Shown here piece after piece: positions 1 to 7,652 of a DNA stretch of 64,000 nt; within the stretch, counting starts at the first letter, position 1, and each line of letters begins with the position of its first letter. Both the position numbers and the translations under genes were made by a program. Source of the stretch: Nitrososphaerales archaeon. Lineage in GTDB: Archaea; Thermoproteota; Nitrososphaeria; Nitrososphaerales; CADDZS01. The DNA is taken from contig JASHNZ010000019.1 of the NCBI GenBank assembly GCA_030041355.1, forward strand, positions 154,042 to 218,041, read 5' to 3'. Below the pieces are notes generated by a model. The model was not told where the DNA came from. It saw only the letters and a program-made list of their open reading frames with translations, and searched no databases.

Positions 1-123
1 GCTGTGATAGGTTACGATCCGCTCGTTCCCCTTCGAAACATAAGACGCACGGTCTCACTATTAGAAGAGCTACTTGAAAAGAAGGAGAAGCTTGAGGAAG
101 AAGGAAGCAGGATCAAAAAGTGA
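1..123 (+). CDS. C-terminal end of an unidentified protein (partial)
   Basis: The window opens inside a reading frame that runs for 40 codons to a TGA at 121-123. The visible tail begins AVIGYDPLVPLRNIRR and ends in a charged stretch rich in Glu and Lys, which looks like a C-terminal helix. Too little is left to name the family. It lies 32 bases upstream of the MarC-like gene on the same strand, so the two may be co-transcribed. Confidence 0.55.
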   Translation, partial: AVIGYDPLVPLRNIRRTVSLLEELLEKKEKLEEEGSRIKK

Positions 124-155
124 CTTCGAAGACTCTGAAGGATTCCTGAGCACGG

Positions 156-806
156 TTGATCTTGCCCTCTGACTTTCTGTTCAGGCTTGCTGCGGGCATC
201 ATAACGCTGTTTGTAATCCTTGATCCCATCGGAGCTCTTCCCTTCTTTCAGGCGTTCACTGCAAATCTTTCCTCAACGCAACGAAGAAAACTTGCAAGCA
301 GATCCGTACTCATCGCGATGGGACTCCTGCTCGTATTTGCATACCTAGGAACGCTCATACTGAGTTTGCTTGGGATAGTCATTAGTGACTTTGAAATCGC
401 AGGCGGTTTACTCGTCCTTATTTTCGCATTAAGGGACGCTCTTTCGAGCGAACCTCTTGGAGCGAGTGATACCTCTCACGCAAGTAAGACAAGTGCTTCT
501 AAATCTCTGGAGACACTAGCCGTGATTCCCATCGCGACGCCACTTCTCGCAGGACCGGGATCTCTCACGACGGTGATACTCTTGACGCGTGCAAGCTATT
601 ATGGAGTAATCGTTGCGACCGTTGCAATCCTAGTGGATTGTGGATTGGCTCTGGCAGCATTTAGAGCGACTGACCGGCTAAACAAATGGATCGGACCATC
701 CGGCCTGCTAATAATTGGAAAAGTAATGGACATATTGATGGCTGCTATAGCTGTATCTTATCTTTTCGAGGGGATCCAAGGCAGTATCCATGCGTTGGGA
801 TACTAG
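156..806 (+). CDS. MarC family integral membrane protein
   Basis: 216 residues with about six hydrophobic segments. An N-terminal segment carries the family signature around 'FVILDPIGALPFF' (residues about 20-32), and a later segment holds 'ATPLLAGPGSLTTVIL', also typical of MarC (UPF0056). Length matches the family (about 200-220 residues). MarC proteins are inner-membrane proteins of uncertain transport function; the old link to multiple antibiotic resistance is not well supported. The frame opens with TTG and no in-frame ATG lies before the first membrane segment, so TTG is taken as the start. Family call is firm; substrate is unknown. Confidence 0.85.
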   Translation: MILPSDFLFRLAAGIITLFVILDPIGALPFFQAFTANLSSTQRRKLASRSVLIAMGLLLVFAYLGTLILSLLGIVISDFEIAGGLLVLIFALRDALSSEPLGASDTSHASKTSASKSLETLAVIPIATPLLAGPGSLTTVILLTRASYYGVIVATVAILVDCGLALAAFRATDRLNKWIGPSGLLIIGKVMDILMAAIAVSYLFEGIQGSIHALGY

Positions 807-1173
807 CTTTTCCCTAGAACCTCCCCAATCAAAATTTTTGGACAATTCCGTGGAAAAAACGAATTCAATTCAAGATGGAAAAAGCTTCAGACCCAAAACA
901 ATGGCTTTGCTTGGACTTTAGGGCGAGAAAAGTCGATTTATTATAGCTGTTTTTCTGAGCTCATGGCGAGTAGCGAATACAAGTCTTGAATGTAAAATGA
1001 TTTCCGCGTAAATTGGGCAACAATGGAATCCGATGATATTGTCATAACCTTGTTAAAAGACTCCACTATTGCCTTCACAATAAAGTTACAAATCCTTCAG
1101 TTCTTACTGGTACAATATACCGTTCCGAGAGAATGCTTTTTCAAAGCGCGGCATCTTTGATGAATGATGAATA
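807..1173. other. Intergenic stretch before tRNA-Leu, no supported gene
   Basis: AT-rich spacer of 367 bases. The longest plus-strand frame is about 45 codons (ATG near 1023) without recognisable features. No convincing hairpin or RNA was found. The last bases (about 1155-1173) hold a tandem TGATGAA-like repeat directly before the tRNA. Confidence 0.4.
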
Positions 1174-1351
1174 GCGAGGGTCGCAGAGCCTGGTCAATTG
1201 CGCGGGTCAAACCTGCTTTGGTTTGGCGCGAAACTTAAGATCGCTGATTATGCTCTAACGCAGAAAGGCTATAGAGAACGATTCAGGCAATAATGGGTGA
1301 TAGGGTATCCCGTCCCTTAGGGGTTCGTGGGTTCAAATCCCACCCCTCGCA
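1174..1351 (+). tRNA. tRNA-Leu(UAA) with two introns
   Basis: Acceptor strands GCGAGGG (1174-1180) and CCCTCGC (1344-1350) pair perfectly, with discriminator A at 1351. The T arm is GTGGG-TTCAAAT-CCCAC, and a long class II variable arm (TCCCTTAGGGGTTC, 1313-1326) fits leucine. The anticodon loop CTTAAGA is split. Removing 1207-1232 (26 nt, between positions 30 and 31) and 1240-1306 (67 nt, canonical 37/38 site) gives an 85-nt tRNA with a perfect anticodon stem CGGGA/TCCCG and anticodon TAA. Both introns have BHB geometry. Intron 1 has central helix 1201-1204/1227-1230; intron 2 has 1234-1237/1301-1304. Both cuts fall after the second bulge base, as the archaeal splicing endonuclease requires. 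Boundaries are inferred from pairing. Confidence 0.9.
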
Positions 1352-1450
1352 CTCATAATACGTTGAAGAAGAATGACTTCGACTTTTCCCCAAGAATACA
1401 GGCGAAACACCAGCTATTCCAAACTAGGCACTTTTCCAGGCGAAGTGGCA

Positions 1451-1463
1451 ATTTTTTAAATAG
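1451..1463 (+). promoter_or_regulatory. TATA box for the small gene at 1485
   Basis: The A/T run TTTTTTAAATAG lies 22-34 bases before the ATG at 1485. That spacing is expected for an archaeal TATA box driving a leaderless transcript. It also favours the ATG over the TTG start 12 bases further upstream. Confidence 0.55.
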
Positions 1464-1484
1464 CCACTTTGGTTGTTCTTGTTC

Positions 1485-1715
1485 ATGGTTTCCATAGAAT
1501 TATCAGACGAGACTTTCAAAAAGCTGAATGATTACAAGAAACTGATTCCATTTCTCAAACTTTCTGAAGAGACAACGGATGATCTTGCTGTGAGTGTTGC
1601 TATCGACTTTTCAATCGACAATTTGAGTGACGAAGGGTTCAGAGACGAGCTTCTCGCTGGCAGACTCGAGTCAGACAAAGCGGATTTCAAGAAGTACCAG
1701 ATGCAGGGCCTTTAA
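1485..1715 (+). CDS. Small acidic hypothetical protein
   Basis: 76 residues from ATG, beginning MVSIELSDETFKKLNDYKKL. The N-terminal pattern of a short strand followed by an amphipathic helix resembles the ribbon-helix-helix or antitoxin-like start seen in many small archaeal proteins. No partner toxin is next door, so that idea stays weak. The protein is acidic. A TTG start 12 bases earlier is possible, but the TATA spacing supports the ATG. The gene stands alone between tRNA-Leu and a convergent gene. Confidence 0.6.
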   Translation: MVSIELSDETFKKLNDYKKLIPFLKLSEETTDDLAVSVAIDFSIDNLSDEGFRDELLAGRLESDKADFKKYQMQGL

Positions 1716-1775
1716 ACGCAAGGCCTATAATCGACGTCAAGCCGAGTCTGCAAACAATTTTTCTTGCGCCAATCA

Positions 1776-2159
1776 TCATGGATGAGCCGTGATCCAGCCA
1801 CCGATTTTCTTTCGTACTTCCAACAATGATTCCATAGGGGTTTCTCCTTGGATAGTCACGGATAGCGTGCCTTTTTCCTCTCCGAGGAGGAAAAACAGTG
1901 CAGTGACCTTTTCCCACCGGATTGAGGACCAAAGAAGTTTTCCCACATCGGGGACGTAGCCTTCGGCCATCTTTAAAATCAGAACTGCCTGAGCTTCCAA
2001 CCTTTTTTCAAGTTCAATCGGCGTTAAGGATTGAATGCCAGGCTTCATTCCGCCTGCAAATCTATGTCCAAAATCATCGGTGACGACTGCATATCTCACG
2101 AAGGGGAGCTTAAAGAGCGACTCGACTAATTCCTGATAAGATTCCCTGTCGGCGGTCAA
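1776..2159 (-). CDS. Conserved hypothetical protein, roadblock-like pattern
   Basis: 127 residues. The sequence 'FVRYAVVTDDFGHRFAGGMKPG' followed by a helix, then strands ending 'GTLSVTIQG', has the strand-strand-helix-strand rhythm of roadblock/profilin-type sensors. Thaumarchaeal genomes carry many such small single-domain proteins (the DUF6659 type is one candidate). I cannot confirm the family by eye. It is transcribed leftward, 78 bases downstream (in its own direction) of the oxidoreductase at 2238-3257, and could share its transcript. Confidence 0.65.
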   Translation of the reverse strand: MTADRESYQELVESLFKLPFVRYAVVTDDFGHRFAGGMKPGIQSLTPIELEKRLEAQAVLILKMAEGYVPDVGKLLWSSIRWEKVTALFFLLGEEKGTLSVTIQGETPMESLLEVRKKIGGWITAHP

Positions 2160-2237
2160 GTACTATCTGCTTAGGCTCAATTTTCCAATATATCAGTTTG
2201 CCCAATTCCTTCCTTCACGGCCACATCAAAAATTTTC

Positions 2238-3257
2238 CTAAATTGCGCGGGGCTTTCGAGCGCCGAGCTCAACCGAAATTTCACGAAGTGCTCTTGCCGA
2301 AACGTCTCCCTCTTTTGGAGAGGCAGCGCTCAGGGCCAAGACCGGATAGATGTCTTCAGGAAGCCTTGCAAGCCGATCAAGAATCTGAACGGGCCTTCCA
2401 ATTAGCGCGAATTCCTTCAGAAAGTCGTCAGAGATCGCTTTGGCTCCTTCGGTGGATCCGCCGGAACCGGCCGCGAGCTTTATTTCTTCCAGCTGCTTTC
2501 CGAAACCTAGTTTTGCGAGATTTGCTGCATAATATTTTCCCATCGAAGTAACATAAAATGAGATAAATTTCGAAATCTCTAACTTCGCGGAGGCTTCTTC
2601 TCTTTCGTTGCTCGCAAGTCTTAGAGGTATGTACACAAAGACCTTCTTTCTTCTCGAAGGATTAGTTTGGTTTACTAATTCAAGGCAATGAGCTAATTTA
2701 GATAAGGGATAAAGGGTAATTATTGCTCCATCTGCAATTCTTCCTGCTAGTGTAAGGTTCTTCTCTCCAATCGCTCCGATGTAAATTGGAACTGGTGGCT
2801 TGACCGGAGCGGCAAAGAGTCTAAATTTTGCTAATCTCAGTATCTCGCCGTCATAATCAACAGGCTCGCCGCTTTGGATTCTCCTGATCGCTTCGACATA
2901 TTCTTCTGTGCGTTTGAGAGGTTTTTCGAACCTAACGCCATGAAATGACTCGATGAGACCTTTACCGCTGGTTCCGAGACCAAGAAGAAATCGCCCCGGC
3001 GCAAGTTGGTTCATCGTTGCGCAGGCCATACCAATAGTTCCGGCAGATCGCGAAAAAATGTTGACAACACCAGTTCCGATCTTTATCCTTTTTGTAATTG
3101 AGAGCAGGTGTCCTACTGTCGAAAAGGCTTCCAAGCCCCAAGCCTCAGTCACCCAAAAATGTCCGCAGCCAGAATGGTCTGCTTGCAGTGCGATAGTCGT
3201 CAGAGCCTCAACTGTCGCTCCTCGCCAATCTATCGTGACGCCAAAGCGATCTATCAA
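2238..3257 (-). CDS. LLM-class F420-dependent oxidoreductase
   Basis: 339 residues, a full-length bacterial-luciferase-like (LLM) TIM barrel. Diagnostic stretches include the N-terminal 'RFGVTIDWRG', 'TGVVNIFSRSAGTIGMACATMNQLAPGRFLLGLGTSGKG' split across the middle, and 'PPVPIYIGAIGEKNLTLAGRIADG'. That last stretch is the usual substrate/F420-binding half of Mer-like enzymes. Such proteins use reduced or oxidised coenzyme F420 for hydride transfer. Mer itself (methylene-H4MPT reductase) is one member, but without the rest of a C1 pathway nearby the substrate cannot be assigned. A second LLM enzyme sits at 33447-34475. Start taken as the first ATG. Confidence 0.85.
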   Translation of the reverse strand: MIDRFGVTIDWRGATVEALTTIALQADHSGCGHFWVTEAWGLEAFSTVGHLLSITKRIKIGTGVVNIFSRSAGTIGMACATMNQLAPGRFLLGLGTSGKGLIESFHGVRFEKPLKRTEEYVEAIRRIQSGEPVDYDGEILRLAKFRLFAAPVKPPVPIYIGAIGEKNLTLAGRIADGAIITLYPLSKLAHCLELVNQTNPSRRKKVFVYIPLRLASNEREEASAKLEISKFISFYVTSMGKYYAANLAKLGFGKQLEEIKLAAGSGGSTEGAKAISDDFLKEFALIGRPVQILDRLARLPEDIYPVLALSAASPKEGDVSARALREISVELGARKPRAI

Positions 3258-3293
3258 GACGCGTCACTGTTGTCCAAGTGAAAAAGGACCCGG

Positions 3294-3590
3294 CTAGCCG
3301 TAGAAAGGAGTATCCAGCACGCCGGAGCTCTCCTCTTTTTTCTTCGGTACCTTGAGCGCATTTATCGTATCTAGTTCGACCTCGACGTATCCTTTGGTAT
3401 TCCTAACTATGGACTTGACTGCTAGTTCTGTCGCGTGGTCTTTCTTCTTCAAAAGTACCTTGATTGTGTGGTAATCTAACACATTGATCTCAATATCCGG
3501 TTCCATCTTTCGGAGTTCTGCAAGACCTTTTTCGTAGCAGAAATCATTGTTATAGGTCGCGTAAACTTCATCCTTTTTCGGCTTTGGCAT
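3294..3590 (-). CDS. Conserved hypothetical protein, 98 aa
   Basis: 98 residues, beginning with a basic leader (MPKPKKDEV) and ending DTPFYG. The middle alternates strands and helices ('YHTIKVLLKKKDHATELAVKSIV' in parts), compatible with a small alpha/beta domain. I do not recognise the family. It lies 36 bases upstream of the LLM oxidoreductase on the same strand and probably opens that transcript. Confidence 0.6.
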   Translation of the reverse strand: MPKPKKDEVYATYNNDFCYEKGLAELRKMEPDIEINVLDYHTIKVLLKKKDHATELAVKSIVRNTKGYVEVELDTINALKVPKKKEESSGVLDTPFYG

Positions 3591-3739
3591 AGGAAGCTGT
3601 CGTCAAATCAATGTCTCTTTAATCTTATGGTGGCCAAATAATTTTCTTTGAAAACATCCGACAAAAGAAGACTTTAATCTGGTGTTAGCTGAGAAGTTTT
3701 TCTGGAGAGGTACTTTCCACAGGCTCAGGAGCTTTGTAA

Positions 3740-4636
3740 ATGAAAGTTCTGATTACGGGGATCAATGGATTCCTCGGAAAGCACCTCTCAGATTATCTGA
3801 GAAAGAAAAGCTTTGATCTCATAGGCATCGACATTACTCCTGGAAGCAATCTGGTCGGAGACATTTCTGATCCTAATTTCGTTCTCAATACGATTGGAAA
3901 AGAGGATTTTGACGCCATAATACATCTCGCAGCTTTGGCCGACATCAAGAAGACAACAGCGGATCCCTATGAGACCTACAAAGTGAACGACTACGGGACC
4001 TTAAATCTTCTCGAGCTGGCCGCGCGCAAGAATGTGTCGCGCTTCCTTTACGCGTCCAGCGCCAACGTATATGGGGTTCCCGTAGATCGCCCCGCGACCG
4101 AAATGACCCCTTTTAATCCGAGACTGCCCTATGATTACAGCAAGGTGCTTGCTGAGATGCTGGTGCGTAGTTACGCCGCTCACAAGAATCTGAAAGTAAC
4201 GATAACTAGAAGCTGGCTTATCTTTGGGGAGGGAGAGCCTAAAACGAGAGCAGTCCCTAGATTTGTGCGTGCTTGCCTTTCTAATGAAAAGATCCCTCTA
4301 TACAACGAGGGCAAGGACGTCACTGACCCGACATACGCTGAAAACTATGCGAGAGCGGCCGAATTGATTCTTACAAACGATAACGCCATTGGCGAAGCCT
4401 TCAACTTTGGATCGGGAAACAAGATGTCCATTAGAGAGATGGCGGAAACAATAAGGAGAATTACTAACTCTTCGTCTGAGCTCGAGCTTCTTCCTCCGAG
4501 GACAGAGTTTGAAAAGGAGCCACAAATTTCCTATCCGAGTATCGACAAGCTACGAAGAATTCTTGGTTACGAACCGGCTATTGATTTTGAAACTGGAATA
4601 AGAAAGGTAGTGAATTGGATAAAGCAAAGTGATTGA
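3740..4636 (+). CDS. NAD-dependent nucleotide-sugar epimerase/dehydratase
   Basis: 298 residues of the extended short-chain dehydrogenase type. The dinucleotide-binding loop is at residues about 5-16 (TGINGFLG). 'HLAALADI' follows strand 4. The catalytic Ser region is 'YASSANVYG' and the catalytic Tyr-x3-Lys is YDYSK at residues 131-135. 'FNFGSGNKMSI' and a C-terminal 'LGYEPAIDFETGIRKVVNW' are typical of UDP-glucose 4-epimerase-like enzymes that act on nucleotide sugars for glycan synthesis. The exact sugar is not readable. It stands alone with its own upstream region. Confidence 0.85.
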   Translation: MKVLITGINGFLGKHLSDYLRKKSFDLIGIDITPGSNLVGDISDPNFVLNTIGKEDFDAIIHLAALADIKKTTADPYETYKVNDYGTLNLLELAARKNVSRFLYASSANVYGVPVDRPATEMTPFNPRLPYDYSKVLAEMLVRSYAAHKNLKVTITRSWLIFGEGEPKTRAVPRFVRACLSNEKIPLYNEGKDVTDPTYAENYARAAELILTNDNAIGEAFNFGSGNKMSIREMAETIRRITNSSSELELLPPRTEFEKEPQISYPSIDKLRRILGYEPAIDFETGIRKVVNWIKQSD

Positions 4637-4678
4637 AGAAATTTTAGGGCTAGTTTTTTTTTGATTGACCTGACAAAT

Positions 4679-4688
4679 CTTATATATG
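4679..4688 (+). promoter_or_regulatory. TATA box of the P1 stalk protein gene
   Basis: CTTATATATG is a near-consensus archaeal TATA box, 34-43 bases before the ATG at 4722. It implies a short leader and supports that ATG over the TTG at 4701. Confidence 0.7.
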
Positions 4689-4721
4689 GAATAGCGAAAC
4701 TTGTCCCTTTGCGATTTCAAA

Positions 4722-5039
4722 ATGGAATACATTTACGCGGCTTTGTTGCTTCACAAGCTTAAACAACCTGTAAACGAAGACAACGTAAAGAAAGTTATGA
4801 CTGCAGCCGGGGGAACACCTGATGAAGTTCAGGTGAAGGCGCTGGTCTCGGCACTTGGGGAGGTTAATATCGACGAAGCTCTCAAGAGCGCAGCTGCTGC
4901 GCCTGTTGCGGTAGCAGCAGCTCCAACTGCGGGAGCAGCAGGCCAGGCTGCAGCTGTGGCAAAACCGGCAGAAGAAAATAAAGAAGAAGAAAAGAAAGAA
5001 GAGCAAGCTCTCGAAGGCTTATCAAGCCTCTTCGGTTAG
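4722..5039 (+). CDS. rpl12: Ribosomal stalk protein P1 (archaeal L12)
   Basis: 105 residues from [17 protein letters not shown], the classic start of archaeal P1/aL12. An N-terminal helical dimerisation domain (about 1-58) is followed by an Ala-rich hinge (about 59-82), a Glu/Lys-rich charged tail and the conserved C-terminal GLSSLFG that recruits translation factors. It works as a multimer on the P0 protein of the 50S subunit. The gene is monocistronic here, away from the usual L11-L1-L10 cluster as far as this window shows, with a strong TATA box before it and a stem-loop terminator after it. The TTG seven codons upstream is rejected because P1 proteins begin at MEYIYA. Confidence 0.97.
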   Translation: MEYIYAALLLHKLKQPVNEDNVKKVMTAAGGTPDEVQVKALVSALGEVNIDEALKSAAAAPVAVAAAPTAGAAGQAAAVAKPAEENKEEEKKEEQALEGLSSLFG

Positions 5040-5064
5040 AAAGATCCTAGCTTTTCTAATCATC

Positions 5065-5090
5065 CGTGCAGCTTATCAAATAGCTGCACG
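5065..5090 (+). terminator. Stem-loop terminator after rpl12
   Basis: A perfect 9-bp inverted repeat (CGTGCAGCT 5065-5073 with AGCTGCACG 5082-5090, 8-nt loop) is followed by TTCCTAATTTTTTC. It lies 26 bases past the P1 stop codon. A second, weaker stem (CCTCAG/CTGAGG, 5120-5139) may serve the convergent small gene. Confidence 0.7.
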
Positions 5091-5159
5091 TTCCTAATTT
5101 TTTCTAGGTAACAATTCGGGCCTCAGAATTGCTCCTGAGGGAGCTGTGCTTCTTTTTGC

Positions 5160-5270
5160 TCATTCTCTAGGATTGGACAGTTTGTTGCGATATCCACATT
5201 CCGGGCATTTAGCATACCGTTTTTGTTTTCCGATGTAAGTCCAGGCGTGACCACATCGTTCACACTGCAT
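5160..5270 (-). CDS. 36-residue zinc-ribbon protein
   Basis: Start ATG at 5268-5270, stop TGA at 5160-5162. The protein begins MQCERCGHAWTYIGK and has two CxxC knuckles (Cys3/Cys6 and Cys22/Cys25) about 15 residues apart, the arrangement of a one-domain rubredoxin-like zinc ribbon. Tiny proteins starting 'M-x-CERCG...W-Y-GK' are common in thaumarchaea, but their role is not known. Its ATG lies inside the last codons of the upstream 42-codon frame (11-base overlap), so the two are probably translated together. Confidence 0.72.
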   Translation of the reverse strand: MQCERCGHAWTYIGKQKRYAKCPECGYRNKLSNPRE

Positions 5271-5388
5271 CGGCCCAAACCATTCCTTTAATCATCGGGT
5301 CGCCTTGGGCTTCTATCCCTTTAGCCTTGAACGCATCGCTATGCCGCTTGAGTTTGATATGAAGGAATTCAAGAAGACTTAATATCAC
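5260..5388 (-). CDS. 42-residue hypothetical protein coupled to the zinc ribbon
   Basis: GTG start at 5386-5388, TGA stop at 5260-5262. The peptide contains 'LEFLHIKLKRHSDAFKAKGIE', which looks like a real amphipathic helix, and no internal bias against coding. A TTTTAAAA element lies about 20-25 bases upstream of the GTG, fitting a leaderless start. Its stop overlaps the start of the zinc-ribbon gene. It could also be the first half of a single protein joined by frameshift. Family unknown. Confidence 0.5.
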   Translation of the reverse strand: MILSLLEFLHIKLKRHSDAFKAKGIEAQGDPMIKGMVWADAV

Positions 5389-5489
5389 GTATCGGATTTT
5401 GATTTTAAAAGCAATGAACTATTGTAATTTTCTTTGGGTCTCGTTGTCTCAGGAAAATATCGCTTTTTTGAAGGAGTTTGAAGTAGAAT

Positions 5490-5924
5490 TTGTCAGTATC
5501 GATAGGAAATAAACGGTTTTCTGAAGAACTAGTTGGAATAGTAGGTAGAAGGGTCAGCGTAACAACAGGGGATGGACATCAGTACGAGGGAGATTTGCTT
5601 GGGATTGACGACAAGCTGAACTTGATCATGGGTTCCGTAATGGGAGCACGTGAGGGAAGTGTCAAGGTGGTTCTAAACGGAGCTTTTGTGAAGGAGATCT
5701 TGTTACTCGAAAAACCCTTTGACCTGAAAGCCCTGAACGAAAGATTGGGAAGAGCCTTCCCCGGCATGACCAAATTGAGGGAGGATATCGGAGCGATCCT
5801 TATCATGGACTCGATCAAGGTCACGGAGAAAGGCGTTGTAGAAGGCGGAGATAGACTCTCGGCGACTCGCGTAAAGCAGATCTACGACGAATTCGCGCGG
5901 GAAACTGCAGGATCCAAGAAGTAA
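5490..5924 (+). CDS. Lsm/Sm-like RNA-binding protein with C-terminal extension
   Basis: 144 residues. The first ~75 form an Sm fold: 'LVGIVGRRVSVTTGDGHQYEGDLLGIDDKLNLIM' is the Sm1 motif with the conserved Gly and Asp/Asn, and 'VVLNGAFVKEILLLE' is the Sm2 region. A further ~65 residues ('KALNERLGRAFPGM...') form an extra domain, as in the archaeal SmAP3-type proteins. Lsm rings bind U-rich RNA ends and help RNA turnover. Start is TTG with an AAGGAG sequence at 5471-5476. tgtA follows after a hairpin terminator. Confidence 0.85.
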   Translation: MSVSIGNKRFSEELVGIVGRRVSVTTGDGHQYEGDLLGIDDKLNLIMGSVMGAREGSVKVVLNGAFVKEILLLEKPFDLKALNERLGRAFPGMTKLREDIGAILIMDSIKVTEKGVVEGGDRLSATRVKQIYDEFARETAGSKK

Positions 5925-5936
5925 AACAGTCAAGCT

Positions 5937-5973
5937 CAAGCGAAAGAAAAAACTCGTCTTTTTCTTTCGCTTG
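5937..5973 (+). terminator. Long hairpin between lsm and tgtA
   Basis: A perfect 15-bp stem (5937-5951 with 5959-5973) encloses a 7-nt loop. One arm is A-rich and the other T-rich, so the transcript would end in a stem with a U-rich 3' arm. It starts 13 bases after the lsm stop codon and ends 38 bases before the tgtA ATG. It most likely ends the lsm message. A role as an RNA-stability element is also possible. Confidence 0.65.
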
Positions 5974-6011
5974 CGAATCTTACTGATGCAAGCGGGGAAA
6001 GAGAGACCAAA

Positions 6012-7652
6012 ATGAAGTCCGACGAGATCTTCGAGATCAAGGCAACGGACTTGGGCGGTAGAATAGGAAATCTACGCACGAAGACATGCGAAGTCGAGAC
6101 ACCCGCTCTACTTCCGGTCATTCATCCAGTTCGCCAAGTTGTTCCCTGTACCGAGATCAAGTCCATGGGTTACGAGGCCGTGATGACTAATGCCTATACA
6201 ACATATCGCCAGCTCCGGGAAAGAGCAAATGAAGGCATTCACAAGATTATTGGATTCGACGGAACTGTGATGACCGATTCCGGCGGTTATCAGGTGCTAG
6301 AGTTTGGCTCGATCGACTTACAGCCAGAGGATATGGCTAAATTCGAAGAAAAACTGGGATCCGACATCGCAATAATTCTTGACAAGCCAACAGGGCTAGA
6401 TGTAACCAGAAGGTTTGCTTCCGCAACTGTAAGAGAAACACTGCTAGCTGCTGAAAAGACCAGCAAAATTGTTTCACGCGACGATATGATCTGGACTCTT
6501 CCCATACAGGGAGGCAAGTATCTTGACTTAGTTTCGAAAAGCGCAAAGTCTTCTGCCAGGCTAGATTACGACTGCTATGCTTTGGGTTCCCCAGTCGAAG
6601 TCATGGAGGAGTACGATTTTTCGTTGCTTGTTCAAATGATCGTTGCTAGCAAAAAGCACCTTCCGCAAAATCGCCCGTTCCATCTCTTTGGAGCAGGACA
6701 CCCCCTAATTCTCCCCTTGACAGTAGCTTTGGGATGCGATATGTTCGACTCTGCATCGTACATGCTTTATGCAAAGCAGGATCGATACATCTCATCAACA
6801 AGAACGATTAGACTGGAGCAACTCGAATACCTTGGCTGCACCTGCAGAATTTGTACTTCCTTTACTTCACGTGAGCTCAAAGCGCTTCCGACGATTGAAA
6901 GAACTCTAGCACTTGCAAGACATAATCTTGCTATGCTGAGGCAAGTGGTCGAGGACACAAAGCAAGCAATTTGGGAGGGGAGACTGTGGGAATATGCGCA
7001 GTCTGCGTGCCGGAATCATCCAAGGGCTTACGAAGCTTTTTGCGTCGCAGCTTTCGCCAGCGAGAAGGATCCCTGCATCTTTGAGGTGGGTACCCCAATA
7101 TTCAAGGATCGAGGCCTGTTTAACTTTGACAAGATTGATTTGTTAAGGCCAGAACTGAGAGGGTATCGCCAAAAACTCAAGTCAATTGATCTTTCCGGGC
7201 GCAAGATTCTCTTCATTCTTCCAGAGACGAAGACCAAGCCATTCCTGAAATCTAAGATCTTCGAAGAACTTGCAAGAATTCTATCAAATCACTTTGAAGA
7301 TGTTCTGGTAACTTTCATCTGCCCGAATCTAGGCCTAGTTCCAGCAGAACTCTCAGACATCTTTCCTAACTCACAATGCACCAATGCGTATTACGAGCTT
7401 CCTTCAAAGGACCCCATTCTTAATCGCAAGACTTGGAGAAATGTCGTTGCCCTTGTGACCAAACAGACAGGTCCTGAGGCGAGCTGGCTCAAGTCAGAGC
7501 TCACTCTTTATCTCAGTATTCCCCAGGAGAGTTGGGAGCTCTCAAGAAAGAAATTAACCAAACATGGTCGACGGGAAGCAGAAATTAGACTGGCCCACTC
7601 GTATAGAGAGTTCAAGCAAGCCGCAAGAGAATCAATTTCAAGTATAGATTGA
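6012..7652 (+). CDS. tgtA: Archaeosine tRNA-guanine transglycosylase
   Basis: 546 residues. ArcTGT swaps guanine-15 of tRNA for preQ0, the first step of archaeosine formation. Family marks: 'TPALLPVIHPVRQVV' near the N terminus, 'VMTDSGGYQVLEFGSID' with the catalytic Asp, 'LPIQGGKYLDLVSKSA', and the zinc site C-x-C-x2-C (Cys about 276, 278, 281) with a His about 304. The catalytic domain fills about 370 residues; the rest is an archaeal C-terminal domain ('GRKILFILPETKTKPFLKSKIFEEL') shared with ArcS-type proteins. No clear PUA domain is seen at the end, which suggests a short archaeal form. Its 3' end overlaps the convergent PAC2 gene by 15 bases. Confidence 0.92.
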   Translation: MKSDEIFEIKATDLGGRIGNLRTKTCEVETPALLPVIHPVRQVVPCTEIKSMGYEAVMTNAYTTYRQLRERANEGIHKIIGFDGTVMTDSGGYQVLEFGSIDLQPEDMAKFEEKLGSDIAIILDKPTGLDVTRRFASATVRETLLAAEKTSKIVSRDDMIWTLPIQGGKYLDLVSKSAKSSARLDYDCYALGSPVEVMEEYDFSLLVQMIVASKKHLPQNRPFHLFGAGHPLILPLTVALGCDMFDSASYMLYAKQDRYISSTRTIRLEQLEYLGCTCRICTSFTSRELKALPTIERTLALARHNLAMLRQVVEDTKQAIWEGRLWEYAQSACRNHPRAYEAFCVAAFASEKDPCIFEVGTPIFKDRGLFNFDKIDLLRPELRGYRQKLKSIDLSGRKILFILPETKTKPFLKSKIFEELARILSNHFEDVLVTFICPNLGLVPAELSDIFPNSQCTNAYYELPSKDPILNRKTWRNVVALVTKQTGPEASWLKSELTLYLSIPQESWELSRKKLTKHGRREAEIRLAHSYREFKQAARESISSID

